This document shows positions 32,259 to 41,148 of a DNA stretch of 64,000 nt, in pieces (position 1 is the first letter of the stretch; the number at the start of each line of letters is the position of its first letter). Under the pieces are notes generated by a model. That model did no database searches. It saw only the letters and a program-made list of their open reading frames with translations, and was not told the origin of the DNA. This stretch comes from Agromyces kandeliae. Lineage in GTDB: Bacteria; Actinomycetota; Actinomycetes; Actinomycetales; Microbacteriaceae. The position numbers and the translations under genes were made by a program. Location of the stretch: NCBI RefSeq assembly GCF_009674665.1, contig NZ_WKJD01000008.1:38007-102006 (forward strand), written 5' to 3'.

Positions 32259-34199
32259 TCAGAAGCGCGGCGGCTCCTCGGCGGGACGCACCCGCAGCCA
32301 TGCGACGTGGCACGGATCGAGCACGATGCCCCGCTCGAGCGAGACCCGCCGATCGGTGATGAGTTCGTGCGCCTCGGGTGCGAACCCCGAGAGCGTGAGC
32401 GCGTCGATCGTCGCCGGTGCGTCGCCGACGTTCGCGAGGCAGAGCACCGCGCCGGGCGCGCCGGGCGCTGCCGTGCCATCCGTCGCCGCCGGGCGCTGGT
32501 ACGCCAGGACCGTGGGGTGGTTCGGGTCGAACGGCGTGAGCCGCCCGCCCGCGAACTCGGGTGTGCCACGTCGCACGTGGATCAGGCGGGTGAGTCCGGC
32601 GTACACCGCGCCGGACGGGGTGTCGCGGTCGTACCGAGCGGCGTACGCGTCGGCGGGGCGGCGCGGCCGGTTGACCCAGCGGCTGTCGTCGGCGAGTGCG
32701 GGGTCGTCGACGTAGCCGTAGTCGTTCAACTGGGCGACCTCGTCGCCGAGGTAGACGAGCGGGATGCCGCCGGTCGACAGCGCGATCGCGTGGGCGAGCA
32801 GCACGCGGTCGACGCCGTGCGGGTCTCCGGCCTCGACGCCCGCGAGCGACGCCGTCGTGCCGGCCACGCGTGCATCTCCCGTGCGCGGGTTCTCCTGGAA
32901 CGGCACGCCGCGCGCGAAGCTGCCGGGGAAGCGGTTCACGTAGAACGCGTTGAGGAACCGGCGATGGTCGAAGCCGTCGATGCCGAGTTCGGCGGCGTCC
33001 TCGTCGGCGAACGTCCAGCCGATGTCGTCGTGGCCGCGTACGTAGTTCACCCACGCGCAGCCGTCGGGGATCGCGTGCCGGCGTTCGAGGGCCTGACCGA
33101 GCATCCGCGGGTCGCGCGTCGCGAGGGCGTCCCAGGTGAGCGCCATCTGCAGCGGGTTGTACGAGAGCTGGCACTCGGCGGGTGAGATGTACTCGACGAC
33201 CTCGTCGGGGTGCACGATCGCCTCGGACTTGAACAGCAGACTCGGCGCGGCGATGCGCAGCACCGCGTTGAACGCCTGGAGCAGGAGGTGCGCCTCGGGC
33301 AGCGACTCGCACGGGGTGCCGAGCCGCTTCCAGATGAAGGCGACCGCGTCCATGCGCAGCACGTCGACGCCGAGGTTCGCGAGGAACAGCATCTCGCCGG
33401 CCATCGCCCGGAACACCGCGGGGTTGGCATAGTTCAGGTCCCACTGGAACGAGTGGAAGGTCGCCCAGATCCAGCGCCCGTCGGGCAACTGGACGAACGA
33501 CCCGGCGTGGTCGTCGGGGAAGATCTCGCGGACCGTCCGCTCGTACGCGTCGGGCATCGTCCGATCGGGGAAGATCAGGTAGAAGTCCTCGTGGGCCGGA
33601 TCGCCCGCGACCGCGCGCCTGGCCCATTCGTGGTCGGACGCGGTGTGGTTGAAGATGAAGTCGAGCACGAGCGAGATGCCGTTCGCCCGGAGATCGGCGG
33701 CCAGGTCGCGCAGGTCGTCGATCGTGCCGAGGTGCGGCGCGACCGCGCGGTAGCTCGACACCGCGTACCCGCCGTCGGAGTTGCCCTCGGGAACGGCGAA
33801 CAGCGGCATGAGGTGGAGGTAGGTCAGGCCGAGCTCGACGAACTCGGGGATCCGCGCCCGGATGCCGGCCAGGTCGCCCCCGTAGCGGTCGACGTAGCAG
33901 ACGCCGCCGAGCATGGCGTTCGAGAGGTACCAGGTCGAATCCTCCTCCCGGCGCGCATCGGCCGCCTTCAGCTCGGTCGGACGTTCGGACCAGGATGCCG
34001 CCGCGTCGGCGATCACGCCGGCGAGGACGTCGAGGGCGTCGTCGCGCTCGCCGTAGAGACGGTGGAACAGTCCGTGCAGCACGGGGAAGGCGGAGGAGAG
34101 GCGCCGCTCGAAGTCGGCGTCGCGGTGGGCGGATGCGGCGGGATCCGCAGGGCGGACCCGGGCGAGGTCGACGTCGGCGTCGGTTCCCATTCGTGCCAT
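32259..34199 (-). CDS. Amylosucrase (GH13_4)
   Basis: It should move glucose from sucrose to alpha-1,4-glucan, releasing fructose. The 646-residue protein has the N-terminal helical domain of amylosucrases (FHRLYGERDDALDVL) and a GH13 barrel. Motifs are LDFIFNHTASDHEWARRA, the nucleophile in VDVLRMDAVAFIWKRLG, the acid/base in LLFKSEAIVHPDEVVEYI and the third Asp in YVRGHDDIGWTF. IWATFHSFQWDLNYANP, IPLVYLGDEVAQLNDY and the following DDSRWVNRP are typical of this subfamily. Sucrose hydrolase is a close alternative. The first ATG (MARMGTD) follows CAGGCT by six bases. It is divergent from a GH15 enzyme. Confidence 0.85.
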   Translation of the reverse strand: MARMGTDADVDLARVRPADPAASAHRDADFERRLSSAFPVLHGLFHRLYGERDDALDVLAGVIADAAASWSERPTELKAADARREEDSTWYLSNAMLGGVCYVDRYGGDLAGIRARIPEFVELGLTYLHLMPLFAVPEGNSDGGYAVSSYRAVAPHLGTIDDLRDLAADLRANGISLVLDFIFNHTASDHEWARRAVAGDPAHEDFYLIFPDRTMPDAYERTVREIFPDDHAGSFVQLPDGRWIWATFHSFQWDLNYANPAVFRAMAGEMLFLANLGVDVLRMDAVAFIWKRLGTPCESLPEAHLLLQAFNAVLRIAAPSLLFKSEAIVHPDEVVEYISPAECQLSYNPLQMALTWDALATRDPRMLGQALERRHAIPDGCAWVNYVRGHDDIGWTFADEDAAELGIDGFDHRRFLNAFYVNRFPGSFARGVPFQENPRTGDARVAGTTASLAGVEAGDPHGVDRVLLAHAIALSTGGIPLVYLGDEVAQLNDYGYVDDPALADDSRWVNRPRRPADAYAARYDRDTPSGAVYAGLTRLIHVRRGTPEFAGGRLTPFDPNHPTVLAYQRPAATDGTAAPGAPGAVLCLANVGDAPATIDALTLSGFAPEAHELITDRRVSLERGIVLDPCHVAWLRVRPAEEPPRF

Positions 34200-34301
34200 A
34201 CGCCCAGCCTGCACCATCCGCACCGCTGCGGCCCGGTACCCGCTGCCCTTGCCCCTCACCCGCTCGCGTGCCACGATCCCGAGTGGGGGAAGGGGCGACG
34301 C

Positions 34302-36179
34302 ATGGCGAAGCGGTACCCGGACATCAGCGACCACGGCCTGATCGGCGACCTGCAGACGGCGGCGCTCGTCTCGACCGACGGCACCATCGACTGGTTCTGC
34401 AGTCCGAGGTTCGACGCCCCGAGCGTGTTCGGTTCGCTCATCGACTCCCAGAAGGGCGGCTTCTTCCGCATCCGCCCGGTCGGCATGGAGTACGTGACCC
34501 GGCAGCTGTACCTGCCGGACACCGCCATCCTCATCACCAGGTTCCTCACGGATGCGGGCGTCGGCGAGGTGATCGACTTCATGCCGATCGCCGAGGGCCC
34601 CGCGACCGACCGGCACGCCATCGTGCGGATGGTGCGGGTGGTCCGGGGTGAGATGACCTTCGAGGGCGAGATCCAGCCGCGCTTCGACTACGGTCGCGCA
34701 CCGCACCGGCTCGTGCCGTCCGGGCCGGGCGCGAAGTTCGTCTCCGACGACCTCGTGCTGACCCTCCATCGCGTCGGGGACCCGATCCTCCACGGCGACG
34801 AGCGTGCCGGGAAGGTCGAGGTCGTCGACCGGGGGGTCAAGGTCACGATCACGCTCCGCGCCGGGGAGCTCACCGGCGTCATGCTGGAATCCGGCGACGT
34901 CGATGCCCGCCAGATCAGCGAGGACGAGCTCATCGGCACGTTCCTGGAGACGCGACGCTACTGGCGCCGCTGGAACGACCGCTCGACGTACACCGGCCGG
35001 TGGCGGGAGATGGTCGCCCGGTCGGCGATCACGCTGAAGCTCATGACGTACGCGCCCACGGGCGCGCTCGTGGCCGCGCCGACGACGGGGCTGCCCGAGC
35101 AGATCGGCGGCGAACGGAACTGGGACTACCGGTACACGTGGATCCGGGACGCCTCCTTCTCGGTCTACGCGCTGCTCAGCCTCGGCTACCAGGACGAGGC
35201 GGAGGCCTTCGTCGGCTGGCTGCTCCAGCGGATCCACGAGGGCGTGGGGTCCGACACGGCGCCCCTGCGGATCATGTACCGCGTCGACGGCTCGTCGGAC
35301 CTCGCCGAGGAGACGCTCGACCACCTCGCCGGGTATCGGAAGTCCAAGCCGGTCCGCGTCGGGAACGGCGCGTCGGACCAGGTCCAGCTCGACATCTTCG
35401 GCGAGGCGATGGACTCGATCCACCTCGCCGACACGCACGGCCTCGAGCTGCCGCACGCCGGGTGGATGAAGGTCCGGGAGATGCTCGACTGGCTCTGCGA
35501 CCACTGGGACACGCCCGAGGAGGGCATCTGGGAGACGCGTGGCGGGCCGCAGAAGTTCACCTACGGACGTTTCATGTCGTGGGTCGCGCTCGATCGCGGC
35601 ATCCGCATCGCCCGGTCGCACGGGCGGCCCGCGTCGATGACCCGCTGGGTGCACGAGCGCGACCGGATCTACGAGCGCATCATGGAGTCCTTCGACCCCA
35701 CGCGCCAGGCCTTCGTGCAGCACGAGGGCAGCGACGTGCTCGACGCGTCGCTCCTGCTCATGCCCCTGATGGGGTTCATCACGCCGCGCGACCCGATGTG
35801 GATGTCGACGCTCGAGGCGATCGACGAGTCGCTCGTCTCGGACAGCCTCGTCTACCGGTACGACCCCGCTGCCGCGCCCGACGGGCTGAGGGGCTCGGAG
35901 GGCACGTTCACCCTGTGCTCGTTCTGGTACGTCGACGCCCTCGCACGCTCCGGCCGCCTCGACGAGGCGCGACTCGTGTTCGAGAAGATGCTCACCTATG
36001 CCAACCACCTCGGCCTGTACGCCGAGGAGATCGGGCTCACGGGCGAGCAGCTCGGGAACTTCCCGCAGGCCTTCAGCCACCTCGCGCTGATCAACGCTGC
36101 GGTCAACCTCGACTACCAGCTCGACCACGGCTCGGGCGACGTCGAGCCGGTCCTCCGGCGTGGCCGACGGATCGACTGA
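34302..36179 (+). CDS. Glycoside hydrolase family 15 protein (glucoamylase/trehalase-like)
   Basis: This 625-residue cytoplasmic enzyme has the N-terminal DUF5911-type beta domain (YPDISDHGLIGDLQTAALVSTDGTIDWFCSPRFDAPSVFGSLID). The GH15 (alpha/alpha)6 barrel follows, with RNWDYRYTWIRDASFSVYALLSLGY. The catalytic acid lies in the WETRGGPQKFTYGR region and the base in LYAEEIG near the C-terminus. Actinobacterial members of this type include GH15 trehalases and intracellular glucoamylases, and the sequence alone does not decide between them. With treY-treZ in the same window a trehalose-recycling role is possible. GGGGAAGGGG is the ribosome site. Confidence 0.9.
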   Translation: MAKRYPDISDHGLIGDLQTAALVSTDGTIDWFCSPRFDAPSVFGSLIDSQKGGFFRIRPVGMEYVTRQLYLPDTAILITRFLTDAGVGEVIDFMPIAEGPATDRHAIVRMVRVVRGEMTFEGEIQPRFDYGRAPHRLVPSGPGAKFVSDDLVLTLHRVGDPILHGDERAGKVEVVDRGVKVTITLRAGELTGVMLESGDVDARQISEDELIGTFLETRRYWRRWNDRSTYTGRWREMVARSAITLKLMTYAPTGALVAAPTTGLPEQIGGERNWDYRYTWIRDASFSVYALLSLGYQDEAEAFVGWLLQRIHEGVGSDTAPLRIMYRVDGSSDLAEETLDHLAGYRKSKPVRVGNGASDQVQLDIFGEAMDSIHLADTHGLELPHAGWMKVREMLDWLCDHWDTPEEGIWETRGGPQKFTYGRFMSWVALDRGIRIARSHGRPASMTRWVHERDRIYERIMESFDPTRQAFVQHEGSDVLDASLLLMPLMGFITPRDPMWMSTLEAIDESLVSDSLVYRYDPAAAPDGLRGSEGTFTLCSFWYVDALARSGRLDEARLVFEKMLTYANHLGLYAEEIGLTGEQLGNFPQAFSHLALINAAVNLDYQLDHGSGDVEPVLRRGRRID

Positions 36180-36356
36180 CCGCGCCGCGGTCGGGCGCCG
36201 GCTCCGAACCGAGGAGCGGGCGGATGACGCGTGCGCGCGGTCGGCGCCTGTGAATCCGCCATGGATCCCCGCTGTCCCCCGGAAACGGTCTTCGGCGGGA
36301 CGGAGCCCTCCGGTTAGGCTCTCACCGGTCAGATTCCCGCGATCGAGAGTTCGACT

Positions 36357-37571
36357 ATGAGGGGTGCGAGCGCCGCTGCGACCGGCCAGGCGCCGGTCGC
36401 CCGTCACGCTGCCCTGGTGTCGGCGATGGTCGCGATCGCGATCGCCGTCGCCGTCGCCGCCGCGACCCGGCTCATCCACCTCGTCCCCCACGCCCACGAG
36501 GGCGTGCACGGCCTCGGGCATGTCGTGGTCGACGTGCTCTGCCTCGTCGTCGCGGTGCTCGTGGCGCTGCTCCTGCTCGCGGCGCTCACGGTCGCCTCCG
36601 TGCCCGAGCGGCGACGTGCGGGGCGTTCGGGGTGCTTCGTGCCGCAGGCGAGCCCCCAGATCGGCGCGTTCGCGAACGCCTCGGTGTGGGCGACGATCGC
36701 AGCACTCGCGGTCGGCAGTTCCGCCGAGGCCTTCGACGGATTCCCGGGCGGCCACCTCGCTGCGTGCGCCGCGCTCGCGGGTGGGCTGGGGGCCACGACC
36801 GGCGCAGTCCATCACCGAGCCCACCACCTGTCCGTCTACCGATCGTTCAACGTCGTCGCGATGCTCCTCGCGGCCGGATGCCTCGCGAGCATGAGCCTCA
36901 CGGACACAGGCGAGTGGTGGGCGCGCAACTTCAGCACGCTCGGCACGTCCGACGACGTCGCCGCCGTCTGGTTCAACGCCGGCCTGGTGCTCTCGGGCGG
37001 GGCGATGGCGGCGATGGCCGGTCGGCTCGTCCGGGGGCTCGCACGCCCCGAGTACCGGCCGCGCAGGGGCGCGCGCGTCGTCGTCCACGCGTTCGTCGGC
37101 ATCATCGGCTTCGCGCTCGCCGGCGTCGGGCTCGTGCCGATCGACGCCGACGAGACGCTGCACAACGTGTTCGCCAGCGCCGCCGGCGCCGCGTTCTTCC
37201 TGCTGGCCGCCGGGTCGCCATGGCTGGTGCGACGGATGCCGCGCAGGCTCGTCGCGACGTCGGTCGCGGCGCTCCTCACCGAGGTGGCGGCATGGGTGGT
37301 CTACGACGGGCTCGGCTGGGCGTCGCTGACGGTGTTCGAGGTCGTCGCCTTCGCGCTCGTGTTCGTCTGGCTCATCGCGTTGGTCGTCACGACGCATCCC
37401 GAACGCGTCGACGCGCCCGCCCTCGCGGCGGCGGTCGGCGAGCTGGTCGCGGCTCCTGCACGTGGCGCGGTCGCGGTCGGCGACCGGGTCCGCACGACGA
37501 CGATCCCGACGTTCGCGTTCGCCGGAGTTCCGCCGCCGGGAATGCATCCGAGCCTCGCGCGTTCCACCTGA
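36357..37571 (+). CDS. DUF998-like multi-span membrane protein
   Basis: The 404-residue protein has about eight hydrophobic segments, from residues 19-40 (AALVSAMVAIAIAVAVAAATRLI) onwards. The segment WWARNFSTLGTSDDVAAVWFNAGLVLSGG resembles DUF998 family members, where an N-x-S-x-LG motif after the third helix is typical. A His-rich first loop (HLVPHAHEGVHGLGH) is unusual and could bind metal. Function is unknown. The ribosome site is weak; TAGGCT about 42 bases upstream (36315-36320) is a likely -10. Confidence 0.75.
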   Translation: MRGASAAATGQAPVARHAALVSAMVAIAIAVAVAAATRLIHLVPHAHEGVHGLGHVVVDVLCLVVAVLVALLLLAALTVASVPERRRAGRSGCFVPQASPQIGAFANASVWATIAALAVGSSAEAFDGFPGGHLAACAALAGGLGATTGAVHHRAHHLSVYRSFNVVAMLLAAGCLASMSLTDTGEWWARNFSTLGTSDDVAAVWFNAGLVLSGGAMAAMAGRLVRGLARPEYRPRRGARVVVHAFVGIIGFALAGVGLVPIDADETLHNVFASAAGAAFFLLAAGSPWLVRRMPRRLVATSVAALLTEVAAWVVYDGLGWASLTVFEVVAFALVFVWLIALVVTTHPERVDAPALAAAVGELVAAPARGAVAVGDRVRTTTIPTFAFAGVPPPGMHPSLARST

Positions 37572-37612
37572 TGAGCCTGCGGGCCGACCGGCCCGCGAGG
37601 AGAGGAGACCCC

Positions 37613-37927
37613 GTGACCGACGACGATGTCGAAATCGTCCGCGACGACGAGGCGAGCCGCTATCGGCTCCTGCTCGGCGGTGGCCAGGCGGGCTTCGCGA
37701 AGTTCCGAGCGAGTCCCGGCCGGATCATCTTCACCCACACGGTGGTCGACCCGGCGTTCGAGGGCCGCGGCCTCGGCTCGATGCTCGCGAGGTGGGTCGT
37801 GGAGGATGCGATCCGACGCGGCGAGCGGATCGTGCCGCGGTGCCCGTTCATCGCCGCGTGGCTCCGGAAGCACCCGGGCTACGAGGAGTCGATCGACTGG
37901 CCCGGCGGGCAGTCCGCCACCGCCTGA
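37613..37927 (+). CDS. Small GNAT-like N-acetyltransferase (YjdJ/NATD1 type)
   Basis: A 104-residue minimal acetyltransferase of the COG2388 type. Motifs are AGFAKFRASPGRIIFTHTVVDPAFEGRGLGSMLARWVVEDAIRRGERIVPRCPFIAAWLRKHPGYE, with the acetyl-CoA loop GRGLGS and the family-specific CPF motif followed by HPGYE. Targets of this group are unknown. The GTG start is chosen because AGGAGAGGAG lies eight bases before it. Confidence 0.92.
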   Translation: MTDDDVEIVRDDEASRYRLLLGGGQAGFAKFRASPGRIIFTHTVVDPAFEGRGLGSMLARWVVEDAIRRGERIVPRCPFIAAWLRKHPGYEESIDWPGGQSATA

Positions 37928-38388
37928 GCACGGCCCGAACCGGAACCTCGCGTCCGATCAGTGCCCCCCGCTCTGGGGCACTGCCGCCGTCTCGGCAAAA
38001 CGATACGATTCCTCAATACCCGAGTCGGGACCCGACCCGACAGATCGCTGCACCGCGGCGAATGCGACCGGATGTCCCAGCACGGTCGCTCGGGAGGTGG
38101 CTCGCCGAGCTCAGTTCGGGTCGCTCGGCGGGGAGGGCCTCCTGTGAGGCCGCGGTGGGGCGGGAGGTAGGGTTCCCGTCCCACCGTCATGCCCGCACGC
38201 GGCCCCGCGTCCCAGAAAATGAGGACTGTTCGATTCTCTCGAGAGGGAGTAGGAACAGGAGCGGAGCATCGATGCGCCGGAGCGCGCCATCCTCCAGCGC
38301 CGATGCGCCGCCGAGCAGATCGCTCGGCCCGACCGGGCGACGGCGGGCGCCGGAGCGCGCCGCGCCCCGAGGCATCCGGGGGGATGAC
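37928..38388. other. Long gap before the S41 peptidase gene
   Basis: This 460-base gap contains a hairpin with arms AGTGCCCC/GGGGCACT at 37960-37982 (seven-base loop, possible GNAT terminator without a T tract) and a possible -10 TACGAT at 38004-38009. An alternative, well-placed start of the next gene is at 38272, with AGGAG ten bases before it. No convincing separate gene is seen. Confidence 0.5.
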
Positions 38389-40317
38389 ATGCCGTCGATC
38401 AACGTCATCGGGATGGGGCGCGGCCACGGACTGGGAACGGTTCGCACCATGCCGGAATTCCGGACCCATGTGGAGTCGAGCGCCCTCACCGATGCCCAGC
38501 GCCGGACGCTCGTCGACCAGGCCGAGATCCTGATCGACGGGCTCTACGTCCACCTGCCGCTGAAGCGCGCGATGCACGCCGTCGACCCGCTCCAGAGCCT
38601 GCGACTGCTCCGATCCCGGCTGCCCATGCTGACCGAGCCGGAGTTCCACATCGCGCTGCAGCGGGTCTTCCTCGGCCTGCGCGACCTGCACACGAACTAC
38701 ATCCTCCCCGACCGGTACGTCGGCTTCGCCTTCCTCGGCATCCTGGTCGAGCGCTGCGTGGAGGGCGGTCGGCCGCAGTGGATCGTCACGAAGACGTTCG
38801 ACCACCTCACGGGCGACCCCGACCTGGTCGTCGGCGCCGAGGTGACGCACTGGAACGGCACGCCGATGGCGATCGCGGTCGAACGCAACGCCGCCCGCGA
38901 AGCCGGCAGCAACAAGCCGGCCAGCCTCGCCCGAGGGCTGGAGAACATGACGATCCGACCGGTGCGGATGTCGCTTCCGCCCGATGAGGACTGGGTGGAC
39001 CTGACGTACCGCGTCGGTGGCGCGGAGCACGAGACGCGCCTGCCGTGGCGCGTGTTCGAATCCTCCGCGGAGGTGGGCGGCGGCGATGCGAGCGCGGGGC
39101 TGCCGAGCGGCATCGCCTCGCCGGCGTCGCACCTGATCGGGCTGGACCTGAAGACCGAACTCAGCCGCCAGGTGAAACGGCGGCTGTTCGCGCCCTCGTC
39201 GCTGAAGGAGGAGGCGCGCGTCGAGCGCAGTACGCTCGACGTTCCGCGGGCCACCAAGGCGCAGCAGGAGGCCGGCATCGTGCCGACCACGCGGCCGACC
39301 GAGCTCAAGGCCCGCACGGTCACGACGGCCAGTGGCACGTTCGGGCACCTGCGGATCTTCACGTTCTTCATGCAGGACCGCCAGATCGCGGCGTTCATCG
39401 AGGAGGTCGCGCGCCTGATCTCGGTGCTGCCCCGGGACGGGCTGATCCTCGACGTCCGCGGGAACGGCGGCGGCTTCGTCATCGCGTCCGAGTTCCTGCT
39501 GCAGTTCTTCACGCCCCGGCGGATCAGGCCCGAGCCGATGCAGTTCATCAACACCCGACTGACCGCGGACCTCTGCGGCCGTGTGGCCGACTACCGCGAC
39601 TGGAAGCCCTCGATCGACGAGTCGATCACGACGGGGGCGCCGTTCTCGCGGGCGCTGCCGCTCTACCCGGAGGACGTCGTCAACGGCGTCGGCCAGCTCT
39701 ACCACGGCCCGGTCGTGCTGGTCACCGACGCCCTCTGCTACAGCGCGACCGACATCTTCGCCGCCGGCTTCCAGGATCATGCGATCGGCCCCGTGCTCGG
39801 CGTCGACGAGAACACCGGAGCGGGCGGTGCGAACGTGCTGACCCACGAGGACCTGCGGGCGGAGTGGACGGGTGGCCCGCTGCGATCGCTGCCGTCGGGC
39901 GCCGCGTATCGGGTGTCGCTCAGGCGTTGCCTGAGGGTGGGCGATCGCTTCGGCCAGCCGGTCGAGGATCTCGGGGTCGTGCCCGACGAGTCCCACCAGC
40001 TCACCCGTCGGGACGTGATGGAGGACAACGTGGACCTCATGGAGACCGCGGGGACGCTGCTGGCCGCGGGAACCGCCCGGCTGCTCGAGGCCGAGCTCGG
40101 CGCCACGGCGAACGGGCGGCGCACCCTCACGCTGCAGACCGACTCGATCGACAGCGTCGACGTCTACCTCGACGGACGGCCGGTGGGCACCACGATCACC
40201 CAGGACGGGACCACCGAGCTCGAGGTCGCGGTCGCCGGCGCGAGCGCCGACAGCGTGCTCCGACTGGAGGGGTTCGACGGCGACGACCTCGTGGCGTCGC
40301 GCCTGATCGCGTTGTAG
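38389..40317 (+). CDS. S41-family peptidase, cytoplasmic, tricorn/CPAF-like active site
   Basis: The 642-residue protein (681 if it starts at the ATG at 38272) has no signal peptide. The N-terminal part holds LRDLHTNYILP, the conserved His region of tricorn-type S41 enzymes, near residue 100. A PDZ-like region and the TSPc core follow: LDVRGNGGGFVIASEFLLQFF (oxyanion loop), the nucleophile Ser in LCYSATDIFAAGF, and GVDENTGAGG where Ser/Lys-type CtpA enzymes have their lysine. A Ser-His-Glu arrangement as in CPAF or tricorn is therefore likelier than a Ser-Lys dyad. The last 90 residues look like a beta-sandwich. Substrate unknown. Confidence 0.82.
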   Translation: MPSINVIGMGRGHGLGTVRTMPEFRTHVESSALTDAQRRTLVDQAEILIDGLYVHLPLKRAMHAVDPLQSLRLLRSRLPMLTEPEFHIALQRVFLGLRDLHTNYILPDRYVGFAFLGILVERCVEGGRPQWIVTKTFDHLTGDPDLVVGAEVTHWNGTPMAIAVERNAAREAGSNKPASLARGLENMTIRPVRMSLPPDEDWVDLTYRVGGAEHETRLPWRVFESSAEVGGGDASAGLPSGIASPASHLIGLDLKTELSRQVKRRLFAPSSLKEEARVERSTLDVPRATKAQQEAGIVPTTRPTELKARTVTTASGTFGHLRIFTFFMQDRQIAAFIEEVARLISVLPRDGLILDVRGNGGGFVIASEFLLQFFTPRRIRPEPMQFINTRLTADLCGRVADYRDWKPSIDESITTGAPFSRALPLYPEDVVNGVGQLYHGPVVLVTDALCYSATDIFAAGFQDHAIGPVLGVDENTGAGGANVLTHEDLRAEWTGGPLRSLPSGAAYRVSLRRCLRVGDRFGQPVEDLGVVPDESHQLTRRDVMEDNVDLMETAGTLLAAGTARLLEAELGATANGRRTLTLQTDSIDSVDVYLDGRPVGTTITQDGTTELEVAVAGASADSVLRLEGFDGDDLVASRLIAL

Positions 40318-40361
40318 CGTCGCCGACGTCCCGGCGTCCCGACGTCCCGACGTCCGCCGGA

Positions 40362-40829
40362 TCAGTCGCCCGGCCGGTGGTCGGGCCGGGTCGCGTCCTG
40401 CGCCTCGCGGAGCCGATCGCACAGGCCGATGAGCTGCTGCAGCTCGTCGTCGTCGAGGGTGCCGCCGACGCGGTCGGTGATGGCCTCCATGTGGTGGATG
40501 GCGGCGCGGCGGAACTCCTGGAAGCCCTTCGCGGTGAGGTGCACGATCGTGCCGCGACCATCGAGGGGGTCGTCGGTCTTCTCGACCCACTCGCGCGCGG
40601 CGAGTCGGTCGACGAGTCGGCTCACGCTCGGCTGCGAGATGAGGACGTGCCGATTGAGCTCCTTCAGTCGGAGCCGTCGGCCGGGCGCGCGCGAGAGGTT
40701 GAAGAGCACGTCGTACTCGTTGAGCGACATGACCTCGGTCGGGAACTCGGCCGAGAGCCGTCGCATGATCGAGACCTGGGCGCGGAACAGCGCCTCCCAG
40801 GCCGCCACCGCCATCGCGCGATCCGCCAA
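40362..40829 (-). CDS. MarR-family transcriptional regulator
   Basis: The 155-residue regulator has the winged helix-turn-helix LNEYDVLFNLSRAPGRRLRLKELNRHVLISQPSVSRLVDRLAAREWVEKTDDPLDGRGTIVHLTAKG, with the DxRG-type wing (DPLDGRGT), flanked by dimerisation helices. The start is a TTG, supported by AGGAG six bases before it; a later ATG at 40814 lacks any ribosome site. No adjacent efflux or catabolic gene shows its regulon. Upstream is a 319-base gap with a strong hairpin. Confidence 0.93.
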   Translation of the reverse strand: MADRAMAVAAWEALFRAQVSIMRRLSAEFPTEVMSLNEYDVLFNLSRAPGRRLRLKELNRHVLISQPSVSRLVDRLAAREWVEKTDDPLDGRGTIVHLTAKGFQEFRRAAIHHMEAITDRVGGTLDDDELQQLIGLCDRLREAQDATRPDHRPGD

Positions 40830-40962
40830 TCCCGGCTCCTCTCCTCGGACGGGCGGCGCACCGCCGCCGATGAGACCAAGGATAGGGATGCATGGACTCC
40901 CGTGGTCGTCCGGTGGCCGGGATGGCGTGGCCGGGGCCCCTCAACTGGGGGCGGACACGGTT

Positions 40963-40996
40963 GAGGGCCGGTCGTAGAGGCTGACGACCGGCCCTC
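40963..40996. terminator. 13-bp hairpin between the winged-helix and MarR genes
   Basis: GAGGGCCGGTCGT pairs perfectly with ACGACCGGCCCTC around an eight-base loop. It lies 150 bases after the stop of the regulator at 41149 and before the MarR gene, both on the minus strand. No T tract on either side. Confidence 0.55.
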
Positions 40997-41148
40997 TCCC
41001 TTGCACCAAGAGTGTCCTGCAATCACATTCCGCACCGGCCGCCACAGCAAACAACCGGTGCGCTACGAATATATAACGGATCGATAACGGGCGCTAGTGG
41101 AATGTGCCCCGAATGCGGGGGAGTTTCCTGCGAGTCCGGAGTCGAAGC

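Noticed and set aside
32259..37547. A 1762-residue open frame on the minus strand
   Set aside because: Only the first part (to 34199) is amylosucrase. The rest reads antisense to the GH15, DUF998-like and GNAT genes and is rich in Arg, Asp and Pro with no domain, a usual by-product of high GC.
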